Below, piece by piece: positions 33,488-42,925 of a stretch of 64,000 nucleotides of DNA. Both the position numbers and the translations under genes were made by a program. This DNA comes from Streptomyces acidiscabies (GTDB taxonomy: Bacteria > Actinomycetota > Actinomycetes > Streptomycetales > Streptomycetaceae). The stretch is taken from contig NZ_JAGJBY010000002.1 in NCBI RefSeq assembly GCF_020010905.1, positions 2,108,001 to 2,172,000 of the forward strand. Reading direction: 5' to 3'. Below the pieces are notes generated by a model that saw nothing but the letters and a program-made list of their open reading frames with translations, searched no databases and had not been told where the DNA came from. Each line of letters starts with the position of its first letter. Positions within the stretch are counted from its first letter, which is position 1.

Positions 33488-35626
33488 TTACGCCGGGACC
33501 GACGCCACCCCGGCGGACAGGAACTTCTTCCCGTTCACCTTCTCGGAGACGCCCTCGCGGTCCAGGTACGGCGTGATGCCGCCCAGGTGGAAGGGCCAGC
33601 CGGCGCCGGTGATCAGGCAGAGGTCGATGTCCTGCGCCTCGGCGACGACACCCTCGTCCAGCATGAGGCCGATCTCCTGCGCGACGGCCTCCAGGACACG
33701 GGCGCGGACCTGGTCCTCGGAGAGCACGTCGGAGCCCTGCTTGAGGAGCGCGGCGACCTCCGGGTCCAGCTCCGGCTTGAAGCCGTTCTCGGCGGAGTAC
33801 ACGTAGAACCCGCGCTTGCCCGCCTCGACGACCGCCTTGAGGTTGGGCGAGACGGTGAAGCGGTCCGGGAAGGCCCGGTTCAGGGTCTCGGAGACGTGCA
33901 GACCGATCGCGGGACCGACCAGCTCCAGCAGCACCAGCGGCGACATCGGCAGACCGAGCGGCTCGACGGCCTTCTCGGCGACCTCGACGGACGTGCCCTC
34001 GTCGATGACGTTCTGCACCTCGCCCATGAACCGGGTCAGGATGCGGTTGACGACGAACGCCGGGGCGTCCTTCACCAGTACGGCCGTCTTCTTCAGCTTC
34101 TTGGCCACCGCGAACGCCGTCGCGAGCGAGGCGTCGTCCGTCTGCTCGCCGCGCACGATCTCCAGCAGCGGCAGGATCGCGACCGGGTTGAAGAAGTGGA
34201 AGCCGACGACCCGCTCGGGGTGCTTCAGCTTCGACGCCATCTCGGACACCGACAGCGAGGAGGTGTTGGTCGCGAGGATCGCGTGCGCCGGGGCGACCGC
34301 CTCGACCTCGGCGAACACCTGCTGCTTGACGCCGATCTCCTCGAACACGGCCTCAATGATGAAGTCGGCGTCGGAGAAGCCCTCGGCCTTGTCGAGCACG
34401 CCACTGACCAGGGCCTTGAGACGGTTCGCCTTGTCCTGGTTGATCCGGCCCTTGCCGAGCAGCTTGTCGATCTCGGCGTGGACGTAGCCCACCCCCTTGT
34501 CGACCCGCTCCTGGTCGATGTCGGTCAGCACGACCGGCACCTCAAGGCGGCGCAGGAACAGCAGCGCGAGCTGCGAGGCCATCAGACCGGCGCCGACGAC
34601 ACCGACCTTGGTGACCGGACGCGCCAGCGACTTGTCCGGAGCGCCGGCGGGCCGCTTGCCGCGCTTCTGCACCAGGTTGAACGCGTAGATCCCGGCGCGC
34701 AGCTCGCCGCCCATGATCAGGTCGGCGAGCGCCTTGTCCTCGGCGTCGTACCCGGCCTGGAGGTCGCCGTCCTTCGCGGCGGCGACGATGTCCAGCGCGC
34801 GGTAGGCGGCCGGGGCCGCGCCGTGCACCTTGGAGTCGGCGACGAGCCGGCCCTTGGCGACGGCCTGGTCCCACGCCTCGCCGCGGTCGACGACGGGACG
34901 CTCGACCTTGACGTCACCCTTGAGCACCCGAGCGGTCCAGATCAGCGACTGCTCCAGGAAGTCCGCGCCCTCGAAGAGCGCGTCCGCGATCCCGAGGTCG
35001 AAGACCTGCTGGCCCTTGAGCTGCTTGTTCTGGTTGAGGCTGTTCTCGATGATCACCGAGACGGCCTTCTCGGCGCCGATCAGGTTCGGCAGCAGCGTGC
35101 AGCCGCCCCAGCCGGGCACCAGGCCGAGGAAGACCTCGGGCAGCGAGAACGCCGGGATCGCCTTGGAGACCGTGCGGTACTCGCAGTGCAGACCGACCTC
35201 GACGCCACCGCCCATCGCGGCGCCGTTGTAGTACGCGAACGTCGGTACGGCGAGACCCGCGATCCGCTTGAAGACGTCGTGGCCGCCCTTGCCGATGGCG
35301 TGGGCGTGGTCCCACTCCTTCAGCAGCTCGACGCCCTTGAGGTCGGCGCCGACCGCGAAGATGAACGGCTTGCCGGTGATGCCGACGCCGACGATCTCAC
35401 CGGCCGCGGCCTCCGCCTCGACCTGGTCCAGCGCCGCGTCCAGCTTCGCCAGCGAGGCCGGGCCGAAGGTGGTCGGCTTGGTGTGGTCCAGGCCGTTGTC
35501 CAGCGTGATCAGCGCGAAGCGGCCCGCGCCGAAGGGGAGGTCGAGGTGGCGTACGTGCGCCGACGTCACGACCTCGTCGGGGAACAGCTCGGCCGCGCCC
35601 TTCAACAGCTCGGTGGTGGTGCTCAC
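33488..35626 (-). CDS. Fatty acid beta-oxidation multifunctional protein (crotonase + 3-hydroxyacyl-CoA dehydrogenase)
   Basis: This 712-residue FadB/FadJ-type protein has an N-terminal enoyl-CoA hydratase domain (residues ~1-200; oxyanion AAMGGGVEVGLH, catalytic Glu in SLPEVFLGLVPGWGG), then an NAD-binding dehydrogenase domain (VGVVGAGLMASQLALL, ~335) and C-terminal 3HCDH domains (VVGFHFFNPVAILPL). It hydrates enoyl-CoA and oxidises the 3-hydroxyacyl product. The GTG at 35626 overlaps the thiolase stop by four bases, so both are one operon. Streptomyces use this pair for growth on fatty acids. Confidence 0.93.
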   Translation of the reverse strand: MSTTTELLKGAAELFPDEVVTSAHVRHLDLPFGAGRFALITLDNGLDHTKPTTFGPASLAKLDAALDQVEAEAAAGEIVGVGITGKPFIFAVGADLKGVELLKEWDHAHAIGKGGHDVFKRIAGLAVPTFAYYNGAAMGGGVEVGLHCEYRTVSKAIPAFSLPEVFLGLVPGWGGCTLLPNLIGAEKAVSVIIENSLNQNKQLKGQQVFDLGIADALFEGADFLEQSLIWTARVLKGDVKVERPVVDRGEAWDQAVAKGRLVADSKVHGAAPAAYRALDIVAAAKDGDLQAGYDAEDKALADLIMGGELRAGIYAFNLVQKRGKRPAGAPDKSLARPVTKVGVVGAGLMASQLALLFLRRLEVPVVLTDIDQERVDKGVGYVHAEIDKLLGKGRINQDKANRLKALVSGVLDKAEGFSDADFIIEAVFEEIGVKQQVFAEVEAVAPAHAILATNTSSLSVSEMASKLKHPERVVGFHFFNPVAILPLLEIVRGEQTDDASLATAFAVAKKLKKTAVLVKDAPAFVVNRILTRFMGEVQNVIDEGTSVEVAEKAVEPLGLPMSPLVLLELVGPAIGLHVSETLNRAFPDRFTVSPNLKAVVEAGKRGFYVYSAENGFKPELDPEVAALLKQGSDVLSEDQVRARVLEAVAQEIGLMLDEGVVAEAQDIDLCLITGAGWPFHLGGITPYLDREGVSEKVNGKKFLSAGVASVPA

Positions 35627-36840
35627 TTGTCCCCCTCGAAGTGCGGGTTCTCCCAGATGACCGTCGCGCCCATGCCGAAGCCGACGCACATCGTCGTCAG
35701 GCCGTAGCGGACGTGCGGCTGGTCCTCGAACTGCCGGGCGAGCTGCGTCATCAGACGCACGCCGGAGGAGGCCAGCGGGTGACCGAAGGCGATCGCGCCG
35801 CCGTACTGGTTGACGCGCTCGTCGTCGTCCGCGATGCCGTAGTGGTCGAGGAAGGCGAGCACCTGGACGGCGAACGCCTCGTTGATCTCGAACAGGCCGA
35901 TGTCCTCGATGGACAGACCCGCCTGCGCGAGCGCCTTCTCCGTGGCCGGGATCGGGCCGTAGCCCATGACCTCCGGCTCCACACCCACGAACGAGTAGGA
36001 GACGAGGCGCATCTTGACCGGGAGGTTGTTCTCGCGGGCGAAGTCCTCGGACGCGATCAGGGAGGCCGTCGCGCCGTCGTTCAGGCCCGCCGCGTTACCG
36101 GCGGTGACCCGGCCGTGGACGCGGAAGGGGGTCTTCAGGCCGGAGAGGTTCTCCAGCGTCGTCCCCGGGCGCATCGGCTCGTCGGCGGTGACCAGGCCCC
36201 AGCCCGTCTCGCCCGCCTCAGGGCTCGTACGGCGTACGGAGATCGGGACCAGGTCGGCCTGGATCTTGCCGTCCGCGTACGCCTTGGCGGCCTTCTCCTG
36301 GGAGCGCACCGCGTACTCGTCCGCGCGCAGCTTGGTGATCTGCGGGTAGCGGTCGTGCAGGTTCTCGGCGGTCATGCCCATGAACAGCGCGGACTCGTCG
36401 ACCAGCTTCTCGCTGACGAACCGCGGGTTCGGGTCGACGCCCTCGCCCATGGGGTGGCGGCCCATGTGCTCGACGCCACCGGCTACGGCGATGTCGTACG
36501 CGCCGAACGCGACCGAGCCGGCGACCGTCGTGACGGCCGTCAGGGCGCCCGCGCACATGCGGTCGATCGAGTAGCCGGGGACCGACTGCGGCAGGCCGGC
36601 GAGGATGCCCGCCGTACGGCCGATGGTCAGGCCCTGGTCGCCGATCTGCGTGGTCGCCGCGATCGCGACCTCGTCGATCTTCGCGGGGTCCAGACCGGGG
36701 TTGCGGCGCAGCAGCTCCCGGATCGCCTTCACGACCAGGTCGTCGGCCCGGGTCTCGTGATAGATGCCCTTCGGGCCCGCCTTGCCGAACGGGGTACGGA
36801 CGCCGTCGACGAAGACGACATCCCTGACGGTACGAGGCAC
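35623..36840 (-). CDS. Acetyl-CoA acyltransferase (thiolase)
   Basis: The 405-residue thiolase catalyses the last step of the beta-oxidation cycle. The nucleophile Cys is in SIDRMCAGALTAV, followed by NEAFAVQ, the catalytic His in AFGHPLASSG and second Cys in TMCVGFGMG. The GTG at 36840 has GGAGGA six bases upstream and starts the conserved VRDVVFVDGVRTPFGKAG; the longer open frame to 37071 lacks a start signal. It forms the first gene of the operon with the multifunctional protein. Confidence 0.93.
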   Translation of the reverse strand: MPRTVRDVVFVDGVRTPFGKAGPKGIYHETRADDLVVKAIRELLRRNPGLDPAKIDEVAIAATTQIGDQGLTIGRTAGILAGLPQSVPGYSIDRMCAGALTAVTTVAGSVAFGAYDIAVAGGVEHMGRHPMGEGVDPNPRFVSEKLVDESALFMGMTAENLHDRYPQITKLRADEYAVRSQEKAAKAYADGKIQADLVPISVRRTSPEAGETGWGLVTADEPMRPGTTLENLSGLKTPFRVHGRVTAGNAAGLNDGATASLIASEDFARENNLPVKMRLVSYSFVGVEPEVMGYGPIPATEKALAQAGLSIEDIGLFEINEAFAVQVLAFLDHYGIADDDERVNQYGGAIAFGHPLASSGVRLMTQLARQFEDQPHVRYGLTTMCVGFGMGATVIWENPHFEGDK

Positions 36841-37016
36841 GATGGCTCCTCCAGGTGCGGGGATGGCACTGCTGCGACGCGCCACCCTCCGCTGATCGCT
36901 GAGCGGGCGCTCAGCCCCCATGCTACTTATCAGTAACGTGACTGCCCAGTCCCGGGGGTAGGAGCGGCGAAGGTCACACCGGGAACTTTTTCTGCCGGGC
37001 GAGGATGACGCCGTTA

Positions 37017-37087
37017 AGGGGCGCGGGGCTGTGCTTATATGCGGCTCCGCCGCGCGGGCGCGACCAGCCACGACGGCGCAGCAGCCC
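37017..37087. repeat. Dispersed Streptomyces intergenic repeat, copy 2
   Basis: The + strand reads AGGGGCGCGGGGCTGTGC, then TGCGGCTCCGCCGCGCGGGC and CGACCAGCCACGACGGCGCA. It is nearly identical to copy 3 (43781-43846), including TGCGGCT.CCGCCGCGCGGGC. It lies between the thiolase start and the LacI gene stop. Confidence 0.8.
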
Positions 37088-37098
37088 GATACGGCGAA

Positions 37099-38124
37099 TC
37101 ACCGAGGCGGCGCTGTCGATCCCCGAGGCGTCAGCACTGGAGTAGCAACCGGATGCGACCCCGTCTCTTCCCCCAGAATCACCCCGAACAACGTCCGAGC
37201 CACGTCTGCCCCGAACCCATGCACGTCATGACTCATCGCCGACAACCTGGGATGCGTCAACCGACACAACTGCGAGTCGTCCCACGCCAGCAACGACACA
37301 TCGTCCGGCACCCGCACCCCCATCTCCTGAGCCACCGACAATCCGGCCACAGCCATGATGTCGTTGTCGTAGACGATGGCCGTAGGCCGGTCGGCAGAGG
37401 TCAGCATCGCCCGAGTAGCCCGCGCCCCCGCCTCCCCGGAGTAATCCGTCACCACCTGCCAAGCCCCGCCCAGCGCCAACTCCCGCGCCGCAGAGTCGAA
37501 CGCCTCCCCCCGAGTCGCCGTATGCCCCAACTCCGCCGCACCCCCCACCCGAGCGATCCGCCGATGCCCGAGCGCCGCGAGATACCGCACAGCCTCCCGC
37601 ATCGCAGCCGCATCGTCGGTCCATACGGCCGTGAGCGAACCGGCCAACGAGGGATGCCCCACGGCCACCACCGGCATCCCCAGCCGCTCGGCGACGGCGA
37701 CCCGCGGATCGTCCGCACGGAAGTCGACGAGAATCGCCCCTCCGATCTGCCGCCCCCGCCACCACGACTCCAGGAGCCCGGCCTCCTCCTCGGGCGACTT
37801 CACGAGCCGCAGCAGCAGCGAGCAGGAGTGCTCGATCAGCACGCTCTCCACCCCGGACACGAACTCCATGTAGAACGGCTCAAGTCCCAGCATCCGCGCG
37901 GGCCGGCAGATCGAGAGCCCCACGACGTCCACCCGCGCCCCCGCGAGCGACCGGGCCGTCGGACTCGGCGCCCACCCCAACTCCCGCGCGGCGGCGAAGA
38001 TCCGGTCCCGCGTCGCCTCGGACAACCCCGGCTTGTGGTTGAACGCGAGCGACACGGCCCCCTTCGAGACGCCCGCACGCGCGGCGACGTCCTTGATGGT
38101 GACGCGGGGACTGGTACTCGTCAT
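37099..38124 (-). CDS. LacI-family transcriptional regulator
   Basis: This 341-residue regulator has the LacI helix-turn-helix and hinge helix (VTIKDVAARAGVSKGAVSLAFNHKPGLSEATRDRIF, ARSLAG) then a sugar-binding domain of the ribose-binding type (GGAILVDFRADDP, YDNDIMAVAGLSVAQEMG, DDVSLLAWDDSQLC). The ATG at 38124 has AGGAG eight bases upstream and overlaps the GH2 stop by four bases, so it is translated with the mannosidase. It probably represses both the GH2 operon and the divergent ABC importer through dyads such as 40589-40600. Confidence 0.9.
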   Translation of the reverse strand: MTSTSPRVTIKDVAARAGVSKGAVSLAFNHKPGLSEATRDRIFAAARELGWAPSPTARSLAGARVDVVGLSICRPARMLGLEPFYMEFVSGVESVLIEHSCSLLLRLVKSPEEEAGLLESWWRGRQIGGAILVDFRADDPRVAVAERLGMPVVAVGHPSLAGSLTAVWTDDAAAMREAVRYLAALGHRRIARVGGAAELGHTATRGEAFDSAARELALGGAWQVVTDYSGEAGARATRAMLTSADRPTAIVYDNDIMAVAGLSVAQEMGVRVPDDVSLLAWDDSQLCRLTHPRLSAMSHDVHGFGADVARTLFGVILGEETGSHPVATPVLTPRGSTAPPR

Positions 38125-40508
38125 CGAGCGGGCTCCTGGCAGTACAGCGCGGATCGTGCGGCGGCGGCGTCGGGACTCTCCCACCCGCTCACCCCCATCG
38201 TCACCCGCTCACCCGGCAGCAAGGTCACCAGCCCCCGGTCGGCGCGCACTTGGGGCCCCAGCCGGTCCGCCTGGAACAGCAGATCCCGTACGAGGGTGAG
38301 CGCGGTCACGGTCACCGAACCCGGCGCGACCTCGACCTCGAACTCGGGCCGGGGATACGGGATTTCACGGTCGGTGGCGGGAAACCAGAGTGCGCGCAAC
38401 GGAGTTGAGGTGGTACTCGTGACGTCCGCCACGATGAACTCCTTCACCCCGTCCGGCACCAACTCCCGCTCCACCGCCACCTCCCCAACCATCCTTCTCC
38501 CCACGGCGATCGGCACCTCGGCCTGCGCGACCACCACCCCGTCCACCGTCATCCGCCGCAGCGACAGCACCCCGCCCCACTCCCCGCCCCCCTGATTCAC
38601 GCACGCCAACACCAGCCGCCCGCCCCGGAGTTGAAACGTCGGCAACCGGTCCGCGTACAGTCGCCGCAGCTCGTGGTAGAGCGGCTTCTCCCGCCCGTCC
38701 CCGTCGACCGCCGCCCAACTCGTCACCGGCCAGCAGTCGTTGAGCTGCCACACGACCGTCCCCGCACACACCGGCCAGTGCGACCGCCAGTGCTCGACCC
38801 CGGCGGCGACCGCCCGCGCCTGGTTGACCTGCGTCAGATAGTGCCACCGGTCGAAGTCCCCGCCGGGCAGGGCGAAATGGTGCGCGAGCCCCCGCTCCAG
38901 CTTCCCGTTCCCGTCGTCGGCCTTCTGGTGGTGCAGCACCCCGGGCGAGTCCGGCGCCAGCTCCTCACCCGGCAGGGCGCGCCGCAGCGTCGCGTACGCG
39001 GGCGGCGCCTGCCACCCGAACTCGGCGACGAAGCGCGGGACTTGGTCGAGGTACGCGGAGTAGTCCAGCCGGTTCCACACGTCCCACGAGTGGTGCGTGC
39101 CGTGCGCCGGGTCGTTCGGGTGACGGTCCCAGGACCCGGACCAGGGGCTGCCCGCCGTATAGGGCCGCGTCGGGTCCAACTCCGCGACCACACGCGGCAG
39201 TACGCCCAGGTAGTACCCCTCGCCCCAGGAGTCCGAGCCCAGCGGCTCCTCCCACCCCCAGTCCCGGAACCCCCACAGGTTTTCGTTGTTGCCGTTCCAC
39301 AGCACGAGCGAGGGGTGCGGCATGAGCCGGACGACGTTCTCCCGCGCCTCCGCCTCGACCTCGCCCCGCAGCGGCTGTTCCTCGGGGTAGGCGGCGCACG
39401 CGAAGGGGAAGTCCTGCCAGACCAGGAGCCCCAACTCGTCGCAGGCGTCGTAGAATTCGTGGCTCTCGTAGATCCCGCCGCCCCAGATCCTGACGAGGTC
39501 CACGCCCGCGTCGGCGGCCTGCCGGAGCCGCTTCCGGTAGCGCTCGCGGGTGACGCGGGACGGGAACACGTCGTCCGGGATCCAGTTCACGCCCCGCGCG
39601 AAGAGCCGCTCACCGTTGACGGCCAGCGTGAAGCCGGTGCCGTGGTCGTCGGGGGACGTGTCCAGCTCGACGGTGCGGAAACCGACCCGGCGCCGCCACC
39701 CGTCCAGCGCCTCGGCGCCGTGCAGCAACGTCAACTCCACGTCGTACAGCGGCTGTTCACCGTACCCGCGCGGCCACCACAGCGCGATGTCCGGCACGGT
39801 GAGGCGGACGGTGCCGCTCGTGCCGTCGATCGCGCCGCGCACCCGGACGCCGCCCACCTCGGCCTCGACCGACAGGGCCGCCTCGACGCGGGCGCGCTCG
39901 ACCTCGACGTACAACTCCACGACGCCCACGCCCTGTTCGACGGTCACCAGGGGCCGCACCCGGGAGATGCGGGCGGTCGCCCAGCGCTCCAGGCGGGCCG
40001 GGCGCCAGATGCCCGCCGTCACCAGCGTCGGGCCCCAGTCCCAGCCGAAGGAGCAGGCCATCTTGCGGATGTACTGGTACGGCTCGGCGTACGCGGCGGG
40101 CCGCTCGCCCAACTGCCCCCGCACGGCCTCCGCTTCGGCGTACGCGGAGGCGAAACGGACCGTCAGCCGGCCGCTCAGGCCGGTCACGTCGAAGCGGTAC
40201 GAGCGGTGCATGTTCCGTACCCGGCCCAGGAGTTGATCGTCGATCAGGATCTCGGCGGCCGTGTCGAGGCCCTCGAAGACGAGGTCGGTCTGCTCGTGCC
40301 CGTTCGGCTCCGCGACGAGATCGCGCTCGTAGGTCCACTCCCGCCGCCCGACCCACGCGACCTCGGTCTCGTTGCGCCCCAGGAACGGATCCGGGATCAC
40401 CCCGGCGGCCAGCAGATCCGTGTGCACGCAGCCCGGCACCACCGCCGGGAGCGCCTCGCCGTCGTGCCGCAGGGTCCAGCCGTCGTGCAGCGGTGCGACC
40501 TGAAGCAT
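38121..40508 (-). CDS. GH2 beta-mannosidase
   Basis: The 795-residue protein has the GH2 order of sugar-binding jelly roll, immunoglobulin-like domain, TIM barrel and C-terminal domains. Acid/base Glu409 is in LWNGNNEN and the nucleophile Glu496 in VAEFGWQ; the motif FGWDWGP (residue ~155) is typical of the beta-mannosidase subgroup of the family, not of LacZ. It has no signal peptide. It hydrolyses mannose from beta-mannosides such as manno-oligosaccharides, which the divergent importer probably brings in. It is first in an operon with the LacI regulator. Confidence 0.88.
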   Translation of the reverse strand: MLQVAPLHDGWTLRHDGEALPAVVPGCVHTDLLAAGVIPDPFLGRNETEVAWVGRREWTYERDLVAEPNGHEQTDLVFEGLDTAAEILIDDQLLGRVRNMHRSYRFDVTGLSGRLTVRFASAYAEAEAVRGQLGERPAAYAEPYQYIRKMACSFGWDWGPTLVTAGIWRPARLERWATARISRVRPLVTVEQGVGVVELYVEVERARVEAALSVEAEVGGVRVRGAIDGTSGTVRLTVPDIALWWPRGYGEQPLYDVELTLLHGAEALDGWRRRVGFRTVELDTSPDDHGTGFTLAVNGERLFARGVNWIPDDVFPSRVTRERYRKRLRQAADAGVDLVRIWGGGIYESHEFYDACDELGLLVWQDFPFACAAYPEEQPLRGEVEAEARENVVRLMPHPSLVLWNGNNENLWGFRDWGWEEPLGSDSWGEGYYLGVLPRVVAELDPTRPYTAGSPWSGSWDRHPNDPAHGTHHSWDVWNRLDYSAYLDQVPRFVAEFGWQAPPAYATLRRALPGEELAPDSPGVLHHQKADDGNGKLERGLAHHFALPGGDFDRWHYLTQVNQARAVAAGVEHWRSHWPVCAGTVVWQLNDCWPVTSWAAVDGDGREKPLYHELRRLYADRLPTFQLRGGRLVLACVNQGGGEWGGVLSLRRMTVDGVVVAQAEVPIAVGRRMVGEVAVERELVPDGVKEFIVADVTSTTSTPLRALWFPATDREIPYPRPEFEVEVAPGSVTVTALTLVRDLLFQADRLGPQVRADRGLVTLLPGERVTMGVSGWESPDAAAARSALYCQEPAR

Positions 40509-40588
40509 GCGCTCTCCCTAAACCGGTCCACCTCAAGGGAGGACGACGAGGTTCACATCCTTGGCGGGAATGGGACTTTACCGGTTGA

Positions 40589-40600
40589 GAAAGCGCTGTC
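40589..40600. promoter_or_regulatory. LacI-type operator candidate for the mannoside module
   Basis: GAAAGCGCTGTC is a dyad around GC|GC with 5 of 6 positions matching, about 60 bases upstream of the importer start and 80 from the GH2 start. Its GAAAGC-GCTxTC form is typical of LacI-family operators, and the LacI gene is at the end of the divergent operon. Confidence 0.5.
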
Positions 40601-40661
40601 AGAGTGCCGAATCAGCCAACCCGCACGTGCTCTTCCGTCCCACTGAACGGAGTCGATGCAC

Positions 40662-41975
40662 ATGAACCGCCGTACCGTCCTGGCCGTGGCCGTGGGAGCC
40701 GCTCTCCTCGCCGCGGGCTGCACCTCCACCGGGGGCACCTCGAAGGGCGCCGACGCCGAGGCCCCCGCCGACCCCGCCAAGGTCTCCGGCACCATCACCG
40801 TCCTCACCCAGCGAACCGACCTGGTGCAGAACGGGAGAATGAAGGAGTACGCGGCAGAGTTCAACAAGACGTACCCGAAGGTGAAGGTCGAGTTCCAGGC
40901 GCTCACCAACTACGAGTCCGAAGTCAAGATCCGCATGAACACGGAGAACTACGGCGACGTCCTGATGATCCCCGGCGTCATCAAGAAGTCCGACTACCCG
41001 AAGTTCTTCGCCTCCCTCGGCACCGCCGAGGACCGCGCCAAGAAGTTCCGCTTCACCGGCTTCACCGCCGTCGACGGCAAGGTCTACGGCCAGACCCCCA
41101 TCGGCGTGATGCCCGGCTTCGTCTACAACAAGCGGATCTGGCGCGAGGCCGGCGTCACCGACTGGCCCACCACACCCGCCGCGTTCCTCACCGCCCTCAA
41201 GGCGATCAAGGACAAGACCGACGCGACGCCGTACTACACGAACTTCGCCGCCCAGTGGACGCTCACCTCCTGGACGTACGTCAACGGCGCCGTCCACTGC
41301 GACCCCGGCGCCACCGCGAAGCTCGCCTCGGGCGATCCCTGGGCCGAGGGCTCCGACCTGCGCGTCGGCGACACCCTGCTCTACGACATCGTCAAGCAGG
41401 GCCTCGCCGAGAAGGACCCGGCGACCAGCAACTGGGAGCTGTCCAAACCCCAGTTGGCCAAGGGCCAGATCGCCACGCAGTGGCTCGGCACCTGGGCCAT
41501 CGTCCAGTTCCAGGACGCCGCGAAACAGGCCGGCGTGAACCCCGACGACATCGGCTTCATGCCGTTCCCCGCGCAGACCGGCGGGAAGTTCTGCTCCACC
41601 GTCAGCCCCGACTACAACCAGGCCGTCAACGTCCACTCGAAGCACAAGGAGGCCGCGCGCGCCTGGATCGACTGGTTCACCGAGAAGTCCGGCTACGACA
41701 AGGACAACCTCGCGATCTCCCCGCTCCAGAACGCGCCCCTGCCCGCCGTCCTCAAGCCGTACGAGGACGCCGGCGTCAAGCTCATCGAACTCGACGACAC
41801 CCAGGGCGCCAAGGTCAAGCTGATCGACAACGAGTCCGAGGTCGGCATCTACGCGCCCGACTACCGCCTCGACCTCGTCGACCTCGCACGCGGCGCCCGC
41901 AAGGGGAACCTCGACGACTTCCTCGGCGACCTCGGCAAGAAGTGGACGGCGGCCGAGAAGAACGTGGGGTCCTGA
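40662..41975 (+). CDS. Sugar-binding lipoprotein of an ABC importer
   Basis: This 437-residue CUT1-type binding protein has a signal peptide with lipobox ending at Cys20 (LLAAGC). The mature domain contains VKVEFQALTNYESEVKIRMN and QIATQWLGTWAIVQFQDAA, the usual substrate-cleft segments. The ATG at 40662 has GGAG nine bases upstream; the ATG at 40656 lies too close to it. Located across from a beta-mannosidase, its ligand is likely a beta-mannoside or related oligosaccharide. The next permease begins in its stop (TGATG). Confidence 0.88.
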   Translation: MNRRTVLAVAVGAALLAAGCTSTGGTSKGADAEAPADPAKVSGTITVLTQRTDLVQNGRMKEYAAEFNKTYPKVKVEFQALTNYESEVKIRMNTENYGDVLMIPGVIKKSDYPKFFASLGTAEDRAKKFRFTGFTAVDGKVYGQTPIGVMPGFVYNKRIWREAGVTDWPTTPAAFLTALKAIKDKTDATPYYTNFAAQWTLTSWTYVNGAVHCDPGATAKLASGDPWAEGSDLRVGDTLLYDIVKQGLAEKDPATSNWELSKPQLAKGQIATQWLGTWAIVQFQDAAKQAGVNPDDIGFMPFPAQTGGKFCSTVSPDYNQAVNVHSKHKEAARAWIDWFTEKSGYDKDNLAISPLQNAPLPAVLKPYEDAGVKLIELDDTQGAKVKLIDNESEVGIYAPDYRLDLVDLARGARKGNLDDFLGDLGKKWTAAEKNVGS

Positions 41976-42925
41976 TGGCCGGCACCACACAGCAGGCGGC
42001 GGCGCCTCGGCGGGGGGTGAAGGACACCGTGCCGGTACCGGCGCCGCCTCCGCGCCGCGCGCGCCTCCTGCGCGGGCTCACGCCCTGGCTGTTCCTGCTC
42101 GCGCCGCTCGCCCTGCTGATCACCTTCACGTACGTCCCGATCGTCAACATGATCGGCTACAGCTTCACCGACTGGGACGGCGTCAGCCCCGGCCTGCACT
42201 ACACCGGCACCGAGAACTACCGCGAACTCGCCACCCGGCCCGACCTGTTCGAGGTGTTCTTCGTCAGCGGCTACTACCTCGCCGCGTCCGTCGTCCAGAT
42301 CGTCGCCGCGCTCTATTTCGCGACGGTCCTCAGCTTCAACATCCGGTTCCGGAATTTCTTCAAGGGAATCCTCTTCTTCCCCTACCTCATCAATGGCGTC
42401 GCCATCGGATTCGTCTTCCTGTACTTCTTCCAGGACGGCGGCACCCTCGACTCCGTCCTCGCCCTCGCCGGAATCCACACGGACCACGCGTGGCTCGGCA
42501 CGCCGGTCTCCGCGAACGTCTCCCTATCGGGCGTCTCCGTCTGGCGCTACCTGGGCCTGAATTTCGTCCTGTTCCTGGGCGCGATCCAGTCCATTCCCGG
42601 CGAGCTGTACGAGGCTTCGGAACTCGACGGCGCCAACCGCTGGCACCAGTTCCGCTACATCATCGCCCCCGGCATCAAACCGGTGCTGACGCTGACGGTC
42701 ATCCTCTCCATCTCCGGTTCCCTCGCCGTGTTCGAGGTCCCGTACATCATGACCGGCGGCGCGACCGGCACGGAGACATTCGTGATCCAGACCGTGAAAC
42801 TGGCCTTCCAGTTCAACAAGACGGGCCTCGCCTCGGCCTGCGCACTGGTTCTCTTGCTGATTGTCCTGGCGGTCACCTGGATTCAGCGCAGACTCGTCCC
42901 CGACGACAGGGTGGACCTCACATGA
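41975..42925 (+). CDS. Sugar ABC transporter permease (MalF-like)
   Basis: This CUT1 permease has 316 residues. After a Pro-rich N-terminus come six helices from LTPWLFLLAPLALLITFTYVP. The EAA loop is YEASELDGANRWHQFRYIIAPG. One-base overlap with the preceding gene and ATGA overlap with the following gene indicate translational coupling. Confidence 0.88.
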   Translation: MAGTTQQAAAPRRGVKDTVPVPAPPPRRARLLRGLTPWLFLLAPLALLITFTYVPIVNMIGYSFTDWDGVSPGLHYTGTENYRELATRPDLFEVFFVSGYYLAASVVQIVAALYFATVLSFNIRFRNFFKGILFFPYLINGVAIGFVFLYFFQDGGTLDSVLALAGIHTDHAWLGTPVSANVSLSGVSVWRYLGLNFVLFLGAIQSIPGELYEASELDGANRWHQFRYIIAPGIKPVLTLTVILSISGSLAVFEVPYIMTGGATGTETFVIQTVKLAFQFNKTGLASACALVLLLIVLAVTWIQRRLVPDDRVDLT

